A stretch of 23,155 nucleotides of DNA from IMG/VR virus record IMGVR_UViG_3300030329_001830, positions 22,817 through 45,971 of that record. One strand, 5' to 3'. Both the position numbers and the translations under genes were made by a program. The notes under the pieces are model-generated. The model was given only the letters and a program-made list of their open reading frames with translations, was not told the DNA's origin and made no database searches. Below are positions 1 through 8,298 of this stretch, one piece after another (position 1 is the first letter of the stretch; each line of letters starts with the position of its first letter). The stretch is from a virus.

Positions 1-2
1 AA

Positions 3-9
3 CTCCTTT
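3..9 (-). promoter_or_regulatory. Probable RBS of the next leftward gene (off the window)
   Basis: Read on the minus strand, an AAAGGAGTT sequence follows the stop codon of the gene at 15-287. It looks like a Shine-Dalgarno site for a further virion-operon gene whose body lies outside the window. An ATG overlapping the stop (ATGA at 15-18) is an alternative start for that gene, but too little sequence remains to decide. Confidence 0.4.
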
Positions 10-14
10 AATTT

Positions 15-287
15 TCATGCTTCATCCTTTACTTCTTCAGGTTCTAAAGCTTTTTTAAGCTCTGCTAAACCTTTTTGGAACTTCTCTACAAATGCTTTTT
101 CACATTCAACTAATTGTTGTCGCATGAAAGCATTCGTATTCAGCTTGTTTTGTATATCTCTTACATGGTCTTGGTTTAATGCAACCTGACCTGCAAGTTC
201 TTTTTGTGAATCAGTCATATCTTCGATGATGTATTCTTCTCCATCAAGATTCAAGACTGGCTTTTGTTCTTTTTCTTTTTTCGCCAT
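15..287 (-). CDS. Small charged protein, possible DUF6447-like
   Basis: This 90-residue protein is Lys/Glu-rich and probably mostly helical. The N-terminal part (LNLDGEEYIIEDMTDSQKEL, about residues 12-31) followed by a helical stretch ending LAELKKALEPEE recalls small phage proteins annotated DUF6447; that resemblance is from memory and unverified. It has no signal peptide, membrane segment or Cys motif. The start is supported by a GGAG site about 7 nt upstream. It is the last complete gene of the leftward virion operon, downstream of the fibre gene, a position that fits a small structural or assembly protein. No function can be assigned. Confidence 0.7.
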   Translation of the reverse strand: MAKKEKEQKPVLNLDGEEYIIEDMTDSQKELAGQVALNQDHVRDIQNKLNTNAFMRQQLVECEKAFVEKFQKGLAELKKALEPEEVKDEA

Positions 288-308
288 TATTGACTCCTTG
301 TTAGTTAA

Positions 309-593
309 TTAAAGTTTTTTAAAATCTTCTATTGCTTTTGCTAGTTCATCACTTTCTGCTTTTGCACTTACAATCTCTGAATCATAACGAGCCTTTTCTA
401 TTTCTAATTCAGATAAAGACCATTCTTGTTTTGAATCATCTAAGGCTTCACCAGTTTCACCATCAAAGCGTTTCTGAGCCAAGACAACATGAGCTTCTTT
501 TGTTACATTGTCATCGCTATCTTTTACTTCAGCAACTTTTTCAAATGCAACCTTTTTTGCAGATTTCAATGTACTATATTTAGACCATTTCAT
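309..593 (-). CDS. Small charged hypothetical protein downstream of the fibre
   Basis: This 94-residue protein has two parts. The N-terminal half begins MKWSKYSTLKSAKKVAFEKV and looks like a short beta/turn domain. The C-terminal half (from about residue 58) is Glu/Lys/Ala-rich and probably forms a coiled coil. The AAGGA site upstream of the ATG supports the start. It lies 20 nt downstream of the 1167-aa fibre gene and 21 nt upstream of the next small gene, so all three are probably co-transcribed. A fibre accessory or assembly role is possible by position only; I do not recognise a family. Confidence 0.7.
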   Translation of the reverse strand: MKWSKYSTLKSAKKVAFEKVAEVKDSDDNVTKEAHVVLAQKRFDGETGEALDDSKQEWSLSELEIEKARYDSEIVSAKAESDELAKAIEDFKKL

Positions 594-613
594 TATTTGT
601 CCTTTAGTTATTG

Positions 614-3600
614 TTAATCCATACCTACATATTCAATTAAAACTTCAACAATTGGTGCTGTTGTAGGGTCTGTGTCGCTACCACTATAATTATTATCATT
701 ATGTGCTAAGTAAACATATAAATCTGCACTAGTTGTATCTAATGTAGATAATGCTGTATCTGTTCCTAAAGCACTTGCGGCATATCCTACTTTATTTGTA
801 TCTCCACTACCAACTGCTATACCATTATTTGTTCCATCAGCCGCACGACCAGACCAACATTCAACGCTTGTACTAATTAAATCTTGAACATTATTTAAAA
901 CAGTTCCATCTGTTCCACTACTATCTGTAGATAAACAAAGTTTTAAAGTGTGGTTTCCTTGATTACTTAATTGAGTTACTAATGCACAAGCCTTTGTAAT
1001 AACTGCATATCGAGGTATCTTACATATTGCAGTTGTATGTGCTGGGTCATTTGCATCATCGCCACCTTTATTGCAAGTAACTGACTTAGTTACTGTTTTC
1101 CAAATAGATTGACCAATAACAGTTTCATTATCTTGAGTTGCTGTTTGTGAATATCCTATTGCAATCTGATACATAGCCGCACCACCAGTTACATTTGAAC
1201 TTGTGCCAATACAAGTGTTAAATGCCCCAGAATTTGTAATTGTGTTTCCAGCATCTCTACCTACCGCAACATTAGAATAACTATCTCCACAAGAAGTAAG
1301 TGCATTATACCCGACAGCTGTATTATTAGAAGAAGTCGTAATTGCATCAAGAGCAGATGCTCCTACTGCTACATTATAATCACCAGTTGTAATTGCAGTC
1401 ATGGCGTGGCGTCCAACAGCGACATTTTCTATACAAGAACTACCACCAGTAGTACCTTCCATTGCTCCGTGACCGACCGCTGTGTTTAAAGAACCATCAT
1501 CTAAAAATCGCCCAGCATAAGAACCAATATAAGTACATTCTTGTGGAGTAGAGCCACTTGAATCTATATCCTCACCAGCCATATAACCAATCAAAGTACA
1601 ATCAGAAGAATCAACCAACCCAAGTCCAGCTGAAGCACCTACTGCGACATTTCCAGTTCCAGAACTATTATTTAATAAAGCCGAGTGTCCAACTGCTGTA
1701 TTATTTGCAACTGTATTAAATTTTAATGCTTGATAACCAACTGCCGTATTAGCACCTACATCAGTGGCTGTGTATAGAGCCTGTTTACCGATTGCTACAG
1801 ATTCACTTCCAGAAGTAATATTATATGCACTTTCAGTACCGACTGCTACAACTCCAGATGCAGATGTTATATCAAGTAAACTTTCTTTTCCAATTCCAAC
1901 ATTTTCTGAATCTGCACCAGACCCTCCTTTACCAGCAGAATAACCGACATAGGTGTTGCTTGCTCCTGTAGTATAAAATCCAGCCTGATAACCAATTCCA
2001 GTATTGGCACTTGCACTTGAATTATGATATAAAGATTCATGCCCCATTGCAGTATTTCCACCGCCACCTACAACTGTAACAAGAGATGCATACCCTACTG
2101 CTGTATTATAATTGTTAGTAGTATTTGCAAGAGCTGTGAATCCTACGGCTGTATTGTAAACACCAGTTTCATTATCTTCTAAAGCTTGATAACCTATTGC
2201 TACATTACCAAACCCAGTTGTCAATGCATAAAGAGCAGAATATCCAACGGCTACTGTTCCGTCTGCATTACTTGGCATGCTACCGCCTGTAGTCATTACT
2301 CCACTTCCAGCAGAATCACCCATTAAAACAGTTCTATTTACTGTACTAAGATTATCGCCAGCACCTCTTCCTACTGCTGTATTTCTTGTTCCTGTTGTGA
2401 TTGCCAACATACAATCAGAGCCAATACCAGTATTGTCGTCATTACTATTTCCATGAACTCCTTTACCAGCATTTGAACCAATGAAAGTATTGTCATCGCC
2501 AGTAGCGTTATTTGAGCCTGCCTTGTGTCCGAAATAGGTGTTATCTACACCACCCGATGCGATGTCCTCACCAGCCAAATATCCAAAGATTGTATTCGCA
2601 CTTGTGCCATCTGAACCACCAGTACCGCCACTATCATTATTTGTAAGTGAGATTCTGGAGTTGGAATCAATAGTAACTCTCTGCGTTCCAGCAGTCCAGA
2701 ATTGTAATGCTCTATCTGCATTGTCATAAACCAATCTACCATCCAAAGCACCATCAGTAGGATTGCCAAACATAACAGCCCCATCTTTTGCTTCTGGCGA
2801 TAAAATTGATATTAATGAATGGTCGCTATTTTCAACAGTTAATACAGTATTAGAATCACTTGCTATGCTACCAGCAGATGCTTTATGAATGTGCAATGTT
2901 TGGTCTGGAGAAGCCGTACCAATTCCCACACGGCTATTTACAGCATTAACAAATAATACATTTTTATTATTTGCAGAGCCTATCCCCACGTCTCTATCGC
3001 CATCACCTTGTATTGATAAATCACCGCTATCACTTGTAATGCTTCCAATAGCTGAACCACCACCAGTTTGAACTTGTAAACTTGCCTTAGTTGTAATTTC
3101 TTCCGTAGCTGTGATTTCATTAACAAAAGTAGCATCACCAGTTGTATCATCAATCGTTAATCTGGTAGTATTATCTGTTTTGAATATTATATCTCCACCA
3201 CTAACGTCACCTGCATTTAATATAAGCTGACCAGTATTAGTATGCTCATTACCAGCTAATTCAATATACGCACCTCTTGTTTGCGAAACATCTCCACCGC
3301 CACCAATTCTTATTCTTCTATTGTCAGAAGCGTCAGACGATGTTTGATATATATCAAAGTTTGTAGAATTGCCTTTTATACTACCTGTGAATGTGGCATT
3401 ACCCGATGAATCAATGGTCATTCTTGGATTTGCTGTAGATACAGTACCACTATTTGATTCTGTAAAAAAATCTATTCTTGTTGCGTAGTAGCCACTTGTA
3501 CCAGTATCCCAATCGGCATCAGCATTAAATTCTATCTTACCACCTAAGTATGGCGGTGAACCACCAGAATCAGAACCTTGTGCTAAAATAGCTCCTATGG

Positions 3601-4117
3601 TATCATCTGCACTTATACTTACATCTGGACTCCATAAAGCAAGAGTTGCTGGGTCATCATTACCACCTGTGCTTTTTATACTTACATCACCAGAAAAAGT
3701 AGAGCCTGTTGAAGAACTAAATGTAACAAAGTTAGTACCATTGTCTTTAAACCTTATATCACCACCATCTGCATCAAGGTTTATATCAGATGTAGCATCA
3801 ATGGTAATATCATCACCGCTACTTATAGTTAATGCACTGTTGTCAGATATAGTTGAACCAGATAAACTTATATCTCCAACTACTACTTTTGAGTTAGTAG
3901 TATCTACTGTGAATACATCACCACCATCACCATTCTTGCGTACAAGCAAGGCTTCTGTGTTGGTCACATCTATTACTTGTGTACCTTCTATTATCTCATC
4001 AAAACTAAGACTACCACCGCCACTTACAGTTAAATCGCCAGATATGGTTAGGTCGCCAGATATTGTACCTCCTGAACCTACCAGCCCAGACTCTGAACTC
4101 ATATATCTACCAATCAT
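614..4117 (-). CDS. Giant tail-fibre/adhesin-like protein with YadA-head-type repeats
   Basis: This 1167-residue protein is Gly, Ser, Thr, Asp and Asn-rich. Residues 1 to about 500 carry short beta repeats of the GDLTVSG / TIDSSGNATF type, seen in phage fibres that form trimeric beta structures. From about residue 505 to 1000 there are about 28 units built around an NTAVGYxAL or NTYVGxxAG core, the signature of YadA-like head repeats in trimeric autotransporter adhesins. The last 165 residues form a non-repetitive domain with several Cys residues, a likely tip or receptor-binding domain. No S74-type peptidase/chaperone end is evident. The start lies 1 nt after the preceding stop; a second ATG five codons downstream is possible. 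Inferred role: trimeric receptor-binding fibre. Confidence 0.85.
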   Translation of the reverse strand: MIGRYMSSESGLVGSGGTISGDLTISGDLTVSGGGSLSFDEIIEGTQVIDVTNTEALLVRKNGDGGDVFTVDTTNSKVVVGDISLSGSTISDNSALTISSGDDITIDATSDINLDADGGDIRFKDNGTNFVTFSSSTGSTFSGDVSIKSTGGNDDPATLALWSPDVSISADDTIGAILAQGSDSGGSPPYLGGKIEFNADADWDTGTSGYYATRIDFFTESNSGTVSTANPRMTIDSSGNATFTGSIKGNSTNFDIYQTSSDASDNRRIRIGGGGDVSQTRGAYIELAGNEHTNTGQLILNAGDVSGGDIIFKTDNTTRLTIDDTTGDATFVNEITATEEITTKASLQVQTGGGSAIGSITSDSGDLSIQGDGDRDVGIGSANNKNVLFVNAVNSRVGIGTASPDQTLHIHKASAGSIASDSNTVLTVENSDHSLISILSPEAKDGAVMFGNPTDGALDGRLVYDNADRALQFWTAGTQRVTIDSNSRISLTNNDSGGTGGSDGTSANTIFGYLAGEDIASGGVDNTYFGHKAGSNNATGDDNTFIGSNAGKGVHGNSNDDNTGIGSDCMLAITTGTRNTAVGRGAGDNLSTVNRTVLMGDSAGSGVMTTGGSMPSNADGTVAVGYSALYALTTGFGNVAIGYQALEDNETGVYNTAVGFTALANTTNNYNTAVGYASLVTVVGGGGNTAMGHESLYHNSSASANTGIGYQAGFYTTGASNTYVGYSAGKGGSGADSENVGIGKESLLDITSASGVVAVGTESAYNITSGSESVAIGKQALYTATDVGANTAVGYQALKFNTVANNTAVGHSALLNNSSGTGNVAVGASAGLGLVDSSDCTLIGYMAGEDIDSSGSTPQECTYIGSYAGRFLDDGSLNTAVGHGAMEGTTGGSSCIENVAVGRHAMTAITTGDYNVAVGASALDAITTSSNNTAVGYNALTSCGDSYSNVAVGRDAGNTITNSGAFNTCIGTSSNVTGGAAMYQIAIGYSQTATQDNETVIGQSIWKTVTKSVTCNKGGDDANDPAHTTAICKIPRYAVITKACALVTQLSNQGNHTLKLCLSTDSSGTDGTVLNNVQDLISTSVECWSGRAADGTNNGIAVGSGDTNKVGYAASALGTDTALSTLDTTSADLYVYLAHNDNNYSGSDTDPTTAPIVEVLIEYVGMD

Positions 4118-4118
4118 G

Positions 4119-4472
4119 CTATATCTCCACTACTTTAACGGTTGTAGTAGAAACTCCAAGATGATTGAAGTAGATCGTATTGCCCAGCCCCCTAGGCACG
4201 GTTATAAATACTAACGTGTTTCCGGGAATTACAAGATCGTTTGCAGCAACGCAGTCATCTGTTGTGCCAGTAGATCCTGCAGTTCCAAACCTAAAATATA
4301 TATTTCCAGCTGCATAAATACCAAGCTGAGCTGCTCCAGATACATCGAGATGTATCGTATCGGTAGACGCTGTACCGCTATGTGTTGATGAAACAGGATT
4401 AACGGTCCATTGACCGCCTGAGCCACCTGCGTTTACGCCTTCTTGTACTGATAATGAATGTAGTTTTGCCAT
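4119..4472 (-). CDS. Small beta-rich virion protein
   Basis: This 117-residue protein is rich in Gly, Thr, Ser and Val, with alternating hydrophobic residues that suggest a beta-sandwich. Stretches such as LDVSGAAQLGIYAAGNIYFRF and VIPGNTLVFITVPRGLGNTIYF are typical of small phage decoration, fibre-base or tail proteins. A GGAGG site about 6 nt upstream of the ATG gives a secure start. The stop is 1 nt from the fibre gene, so the two are probably translationally coupled. It could be a fibre-attachment or head-decoration protein; composition and neighbours do not decide between them. Confidence 0.7.
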   Translation of the reverse strand: MAKLHSLSVQEGVNAGGSGGQWTVNPVSSTHSGTASTDTIHLDVSGAAQLGIYAAGNIYFRFGTAGSTGTTDDCVAANDLVIPGNTLVFITVPRGLGNTIYFNHLGVSTTTVKVVEI

Positions 4473-4536
4473 GTTTGCCTCCTGCTCTAAGGATTGGCTA
4501 TCCGTGAATGAGCTTGTTATCTATTAATTAATAATT

Positions 4537-4983
4537 CTACATTAAGAAACCATCGGCAGGCTTTATGCTAAAGCCCGTTGAATCAAAGTTTCGATTGCCA
4601 TACTCTGTTCCCATTTTTTTACATTGTTCCCAATAGTTTCTAAAGTATCCAGACTTTTGCATAGCCTGTGGATCTTTTGACATTTTATTCTCATAACCTT
4701 TCATGATCGCAAAATGTGCTAAGCCTTCATGAAATTGACTTGGTATATTAGGCTCTTCTGTAAGAGCAATACCAGTACCAGTAGCAACAAAATCCTCATC
4801 ATACACAGAACCATAGACCCTAACGGTCTTTCCACTTGATGCTGTTGCAAAGCTTGTTGATGTATCTGCAGTAGAAACCTGAGATAAAGCAAGGGTTGGT
4901 ACATGATATCCAGTTGATTTTTCTGATGAATATTCTATCCACCAAACATGTTGTAATGCTTTTGTTCTTTCTGTAGTAGCCAT
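4537..4983 (-). CDS. Neck/adaptor-like protein, C-terminal-type half
   Basis: This 148-residue protein includes a segment around residues 75-97 (LTEEPNIPSQFHEGLAHFAI) followed by GYE and a helical part. That pattern is what I associate with the second half of phage head-to-tail adaptor proteins. The ATG overlaps the stop of the preceding ORF as TAATG, so re-initiation is likely. In many phages both parts form one protein of about 200-250 residues; here they are two ORFs in different frames. Function as a head-tail connector component is inferred from position (after the capsid genes, before the fibre) and this resemblance, not from a database match. Confidence 0.65.
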   Translation of the reverse strand: MATTERTKALQHVWWIEYSSEKSTGYHVPTLALSQVSTADTSTSFATASSGKTVRVYGSVYDEDFVATGTGIALTEEPNIPSQFHEGLAHFAIMKGYENKMSKDPQAMQKSGYFRNYWEQCKKMGTEYGNRNFDSTGFSIKPADGFLM

Positions 4984-5279
4984 TATGTACTCGAATATTT
5001 TTCAGGGGGATCTTGAAGTCTAGATATTTGATAGTTATCAAAATCAACCCTGTTCACGTCAATAAATTTATGTTGATCTGCCTCACTGCCATCTGCGTCC
5101 AGATCATCCAGTTTATAGTATCTGGTATCGGCAGTAGTTGTAAAGGTCTGTTGACCTTTTAATATCCTTGTTTTTTCACAAAACTCCGTAAGAGCCTTGT
5201 TTAAATACAGGCGTATCTCTGTCTCACCCATATCTGGATGATGCATTCGTACTAATTCTATTAATTGTAATTGTGTCAC
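4983..5279 (-). CDS. Neck/adaptor-like protein, N-terminal-type half (GTG start)
   Basis: This 98-residue protein begins MTQLQLIELVRMHHPDMGET and continues with EIRLYLNKALTEFCEKTRIL, then TRYYKLDD and a VNRVDFDNYQI strand. This helix-helix-strand pattern is familiar from phage head-to-tail adaptor proteins. The start codon is GTG and overlaps the upstream stop as GTGA. A GAGGG site 4-5 nt upstream supports it over any downstream ATG. It is coupled to the following ORF by TAATG. It probably works together with the 148-residue neighbour at the head-tail junction; this is inference from pattern and gene order. Confidence 0.65.
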   Translation of the reverse strand: MTQLQLIELVRMHHPDMGETEIRLYLNKALTEFCEKTRILKGQQTFTTTADTRYYKLDDLDADGSEADQHKFIDVNRVDFDNYQISRLQDPPEKYSST

Positions 5280-6496
5280 TGTGCCCTCGCTTGAGACGGT
5301 ACTGAAAAAGCTTGAGCATATTCATTCTTAAGGTCTTGCAATCTAGCTGCCATCCATTGATATTCAGATGATTTTTCAGTTATCTCTTGTTGATATGTTT
5401 GCACCTCTGCCGCCACAAGTGCTTGATATTTAGACGCATCTGTTGATACTCTTTGTAATTCTAATGTATAATCTTGTATAGATGCTTGTAATGCAAGGTC
5501 TGCTTCCTTTTGTGCGTCTTGCATATCTATTTGAGCTTGTTGTAGGTTTCTTTGAATAGCCGCTTGATACTCTACATTTGCATCATTGAATATATTTAAT
5601 TGATTCTGCAACGCTGCTTGATATGCCTGTACATATCCTTGGATCTTTCCTAATTGAGAAGTGGCTAATTCAGTATCTTCTTCGTCTTCGATCATGTGAC
5701 CTAATACCTCGAACCACTTACTAAAGTCTACAAAATCTGCATCTGTTCCTATTGTGCCACTGTCAATAGCCGCTGTTATTTCTTCTGTTGCACCAGCAAC
5801 TGCAGGTGCCGTATATACAGGAGCAGTTGGTAAGGACGCTATCGTTATTGCTCCAACTGAACCTCCTGATATGGTAGGAGCACTTGGAACGGTAGCAGGT
5901 GCAGATGCACTTAAGCTAAATGTAGATATATTGATAGATGATAAATAACTCTGTAAAGATTTTATACTAGCATATAATATCACTAGATATATTTTGTCCT
6001 TTGGAAAGAATTTTATACCCGTACTGGCATGGTCCAATGCACTGCCATCTGTTTCTGCGGGTGAGTTATTTACATAATAAACCTTGAAAGCATTTGGGTC
6101 AGAACCCGGAGCAGGAAAAACATTGATAGCTCCGTTATCTAGGACCGTATACGATGGATAATGTTTAGTAGCAAGATGAATACTTCCTGCTGATACTGCT
6201 TGTCCTTGCATTGAAGGATCGATCTTTGAACACTTCCTCCAGTCATTGTCAGTACCAGACTCTCTAACCACAGAACTGATCTTAGCTCCATTCAAATTTA
6301 GTCCCTGAGATGTTTGTTCAGCTGAAACAGCTAAAAATAAATGATCATCAGAAGGTCGCATTCTTAAATGCTTTTCAGTGACATCAATAACACCGTCATT
6401 TAAAAATGTCGAAAATTCTGCTCTGCTAGGAGCAGTAGAGCTTGCGTCTATCGTCAAGCCTGTTAATCCCATTGCCTGTTCTTGAAAATCTGCCAT
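5276..6496 (-). CDS. Virion structural protein with C-terminal coiled coil
   Basis: This 406-residue protein has an N-terminal globular part (about 1-180) with DGVIDVTEKHLRMRP near residues 34-48. An Ala/Pro/Thr/Ser-rich linker follows (about 190-240), then a long Gln/Ala/Glu-rich heptad region (about 260-400) that should form a coiled coil. Its place between capsid and adaptor genes points to a virion or neck-associated protein. No good Shine-Dalgarno site precedes the ATG: the space is taken by a hairpin at 6505-6533. An in-frame ATG eight codons later, preceded by a weak CAGG, is an alternative start. The stop overlaps the next gene's GTG by 4 nt. The exact role is unknown. Confidence 0.75.
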   Translation of the reverse strand: MADFQEQAMGLTGLTIDASSTAPSRAEFSTFLNDGVIDVTEKHLRMRPSDDHLFLAVSAEQTSQGLNLNGAKISSVVRESGTDNDWRKCSKIDPSMQGQAVSAGSIHLATKHYPSYTVLDNGAINVFPAPGSDPNAFKVYYVNNSPAETDGSALDHASTGIKFFPKDKIYLVILYASIKSLQSYLSSINISTFSLSASAPATVPSAPTISGGSVGAITIASLPTAPVYTAPAVAGATEEITAAIDSGTIGTDADFVDFSKWFEVLGHMIEDEEDTELATSQLGKIQGYVQAYQAALQNQLNIFNDANVEYQAAIQRNLQQAQIDMQDAQKEADLALQASIQDYTLELQRVSTDASKYQALVAAEVQTYQQEITEKSSEYQWMAARLQDLKNEYAQAFSVPSQARAQ

Positions 6497-6504
6497 AATT
6501 TAAT

Positions 6505-6533
6505 TCGAGGGGAGACTATTGATCTCCCCCCGA
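6505..6533 (-). other. Intercistronic hairpin downstream of the decoration-like gene
   Basis: Seven consecutive pairs (GGGGAGA at 6509-6515 with TCTCCCC at 6523-6529) plus an outer TCG/CGA flank one mismatch, around a 7-nt loop. On the transcribed minus strand no U-run follows, so it is not a classical terminator. It may stabilise or separate the capsid-gene mRNA from the downstream message. Confidence 0.6.
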
Positions 6534-6546
6534 GTTTGGTTGTTTG

Positions 6547-6945
6547 TTAGCCTGAACTTGCAGCTGCGTTATCAGCGACAGCATACATCGTGACGTAATA
6601 GTTGGTTCCATCGCAGAAAATATCTGCTCTCTCGCCAACTACAGCATTACTAGCTACAAATGTAACTTTGTCCGCTGCGTCAATTACGACATTTGTATCA
6701 CCGCATTCTACGCCATACATCTTGTCTGCAGTTCCACCAATAATATCAAAATCATTACTTCCAGCTGTGCCGACAATGAAAGTTCCCTCCCATCCTTTGG
6801 CATCGCCTACTGCGGGAAGAGTGATGTCATACGCACCCGCTTGGGAACATATGAACACTTTACCACTATCAGCCATAGTAAGCGATTGAGTAGAAGCTAA
6901 CGATTTGATACCACCACTTGAACCACGTAGATAAGGTCTAGCCAT
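6547..6945 (-). CDS. Probable capsid decoration-type protein
   Basis: This 132-residue protein is Gly/Ala/Asp-rich, with predicted beta strands such as YDITLPAVGDAKGWEGTFIV and a C-terminal VGERADIFCDGTNYYVTMYA segment. The latter resembles the closing strand of small beta-barrel phage decoration or fibre-base proteins. A GGAGG site 6 nt upstream fixes the start. It lies 11 nt after the major capsid gene, the usual location of a head decoration protein. Direct family recognition is lacking; a short head fibre or tail protein is the alternative. Confidence 0.7.
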   Translation of the reverse strand: MARPYLRGSSGGIKSLASTQSLTMADSGKVFICSQAGAYDITLPAVGDAKGWEGTFIVGTAGSNDFDIIGGTADKMYGVECGDTNVVIDAADKVTFVASNAVVGERADIFCDGTNYYVTMYAVADNAAASSG

Positions 6946-6956
6946 ATTGTGCCTCC

Positions 6957-8279
6957 TTAATCTGTGATTTTAAACAAATGGTGACTTTCTATTAATGAGA
7001 TACCTACACCTTCATCAGACATATACTGATCTTTAACACCATCAAAGGCATTATCAGTTTTGATATTTGTCTGATACATGGATGAGCGATACTGAGCATG
7101 AAATAGATTTTCATCACTTACAACAAGCATATACTTATTATAAGGTCCACGTAAAGCGGGTGTTGGGATCAACTGAAGAATGCCGTGAGGCGTTTCAAGG
7201 ATCTTATAATTAAATCCAAGAGAATCACGTCTCATGTCACTTAAGTTAACTGTCCAACCAGAGTTTCCTGCCATGCCTGTGGTTCCAGCCATTTTAGACC
7301 AGTAACCTAGAGCACCAGCACCTACGAAAGCTCTCTTAACACCAGCTTCAGGAACATACTGGAATACTTTTTCCATGTCATCGACAAAGCTACTATAAGT
7401 ATAGCTTGCCTCTGAAACAGTAAAGATATTCGTGTAGTCAACGCTTGAAGAACTACTTCCATATGTCTCAATAGCACTTACGATACCGTAAGTCGTTCTT
7501 ACTAGATTCCCATCAGAATCGAGAACACCACCATCTGCGAAAGAATCACTTGTAGAACCATCTTGAAGATCAAGACCTGTTCCACCAACTCTCTTGCCAA
7601 ACAAGAAAGCCTTTTCCTTCTGCATCTTATGTTCTTGGTTCTTCTGTGCTCTCAAACGTGCTAATTCCGAAGATTCACCACGTAGTGAAGCAGCAAGAAG
7701 GGTTCCTGTGATCTGGAGAGGAGTTTTGAAGATCTGTGTAGAGTTCCAAACTACTTCCAGCTCATCAGCCCAAGCCTCTGGAGAGGTCGTACCCTCACCC
7801 TGTGCATTACCAATGATCAAGAAGATGTCATCGTCCGCTAGGGCGATATCACTTCCTGTGGATGTCCAGAGTGTATTTACAACCACTACTGTAGAACTTG
7901 TAACTGAATCTACTCTGACTATGCCTTTTTTAGTTCCATAGCCATCTGTCCATACTTCACAGATCATTCCAATAAGACTATCATCGATACTACAATTACT
8001 CGCACCATCAACTGTTACGGTGGTATTAGTAGTGTTATCAGAGTCAAGATTATCAGTGTCTCCGTTACATAAGAACAACTGTTTTACCCAAGGATTACGA
8101 TGTTCAAACATCTTAAAGATCGGGTCAGGGACTTTTCTAGTTTCCTTGTTTGAAATTACAGTAGTGAAAGGGGCAACGTCCGTCCAAAGTTCTTTTACAA
8201 CATTTGGGCTGACGTAAAAATCCCGTCTATCTGTATAGAGGACACCAGAAGCACCTAGCTTTTTTTCTGTTGCAGCCAT
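6957..8279 (-). CDS. Major capsid protein (SU10/DUF5309-like)
   Basis: This 440-residue protein directly follows the scaffold-type gene. The N-terminal arm (LYTDRRDFYVSPNVVKELW) leads to FTTVISNKE. A variable Thr/Asp-rich insertion lies at about residues 70-165, and a helical segment (SSELARLRAQKNQEHKMQKEKAFLFGKR) at about 200-230. The C-terminal part contains LETPHGILQLIPTPALRG and a conserved-looking end (about 385-440). This matches my knowledge of SU10-type major capsid proteins (DUF5309), an HK97-fold family; no search was run. An AAGGA site about 10 nt upstream supports the start. It forms the icosahedral head shell and should be the most strongly expressed virion gene. Confidence 0.85.
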   Translation of the reverse strand: MAATEKKLGASGVLYTDRRDFYVSPNVVKELWTDVAPFTTVISNKETRKVPDPIFKMFEHRNPWVKQLFLCNGDTDNLDSDNTTNTTVTVDGASNCSIDDSLIGMICEVWTDGYGTKKGIVRVDSVTSSTVVVVNTLWTSTGSDIALADDDIFLIIGNAQGEGTTSPEAWADELEVVWNSTQIFKTPLQITGTLLAASLRGESSELARLRAQKNQEHKMQKEKAFLFGKRVGGTGLDLQDGSTSDSFADGGVLDSDGNLVRTTYGIVSAIETYGSSSSSVDYTNIFTVSEASYTYSSFVDDMEKVFQYVPEAGVKRAFVGAGALGYWSKMAGTTGMAGNSGWTVNLSDMRRDSLGFNYKILETPHGILQLIPTPALRGPYNKYMLVVSDENLFHAQYRSSMYQTNIKTDNAFDGVKDQYMSDEGVGISLIESHHLFKITD

Positions 8280-8298
8280 TTTTTAACTGTCCTTTATT

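Noticed and set aside
3597-4214. A 205-codon plus-strand ORF opposite the fibre gene
   Set aside because: It is antisense to the repeat-rich fibre gene, biased by the fibre's codon pattern, and has no ribosome-binding site.
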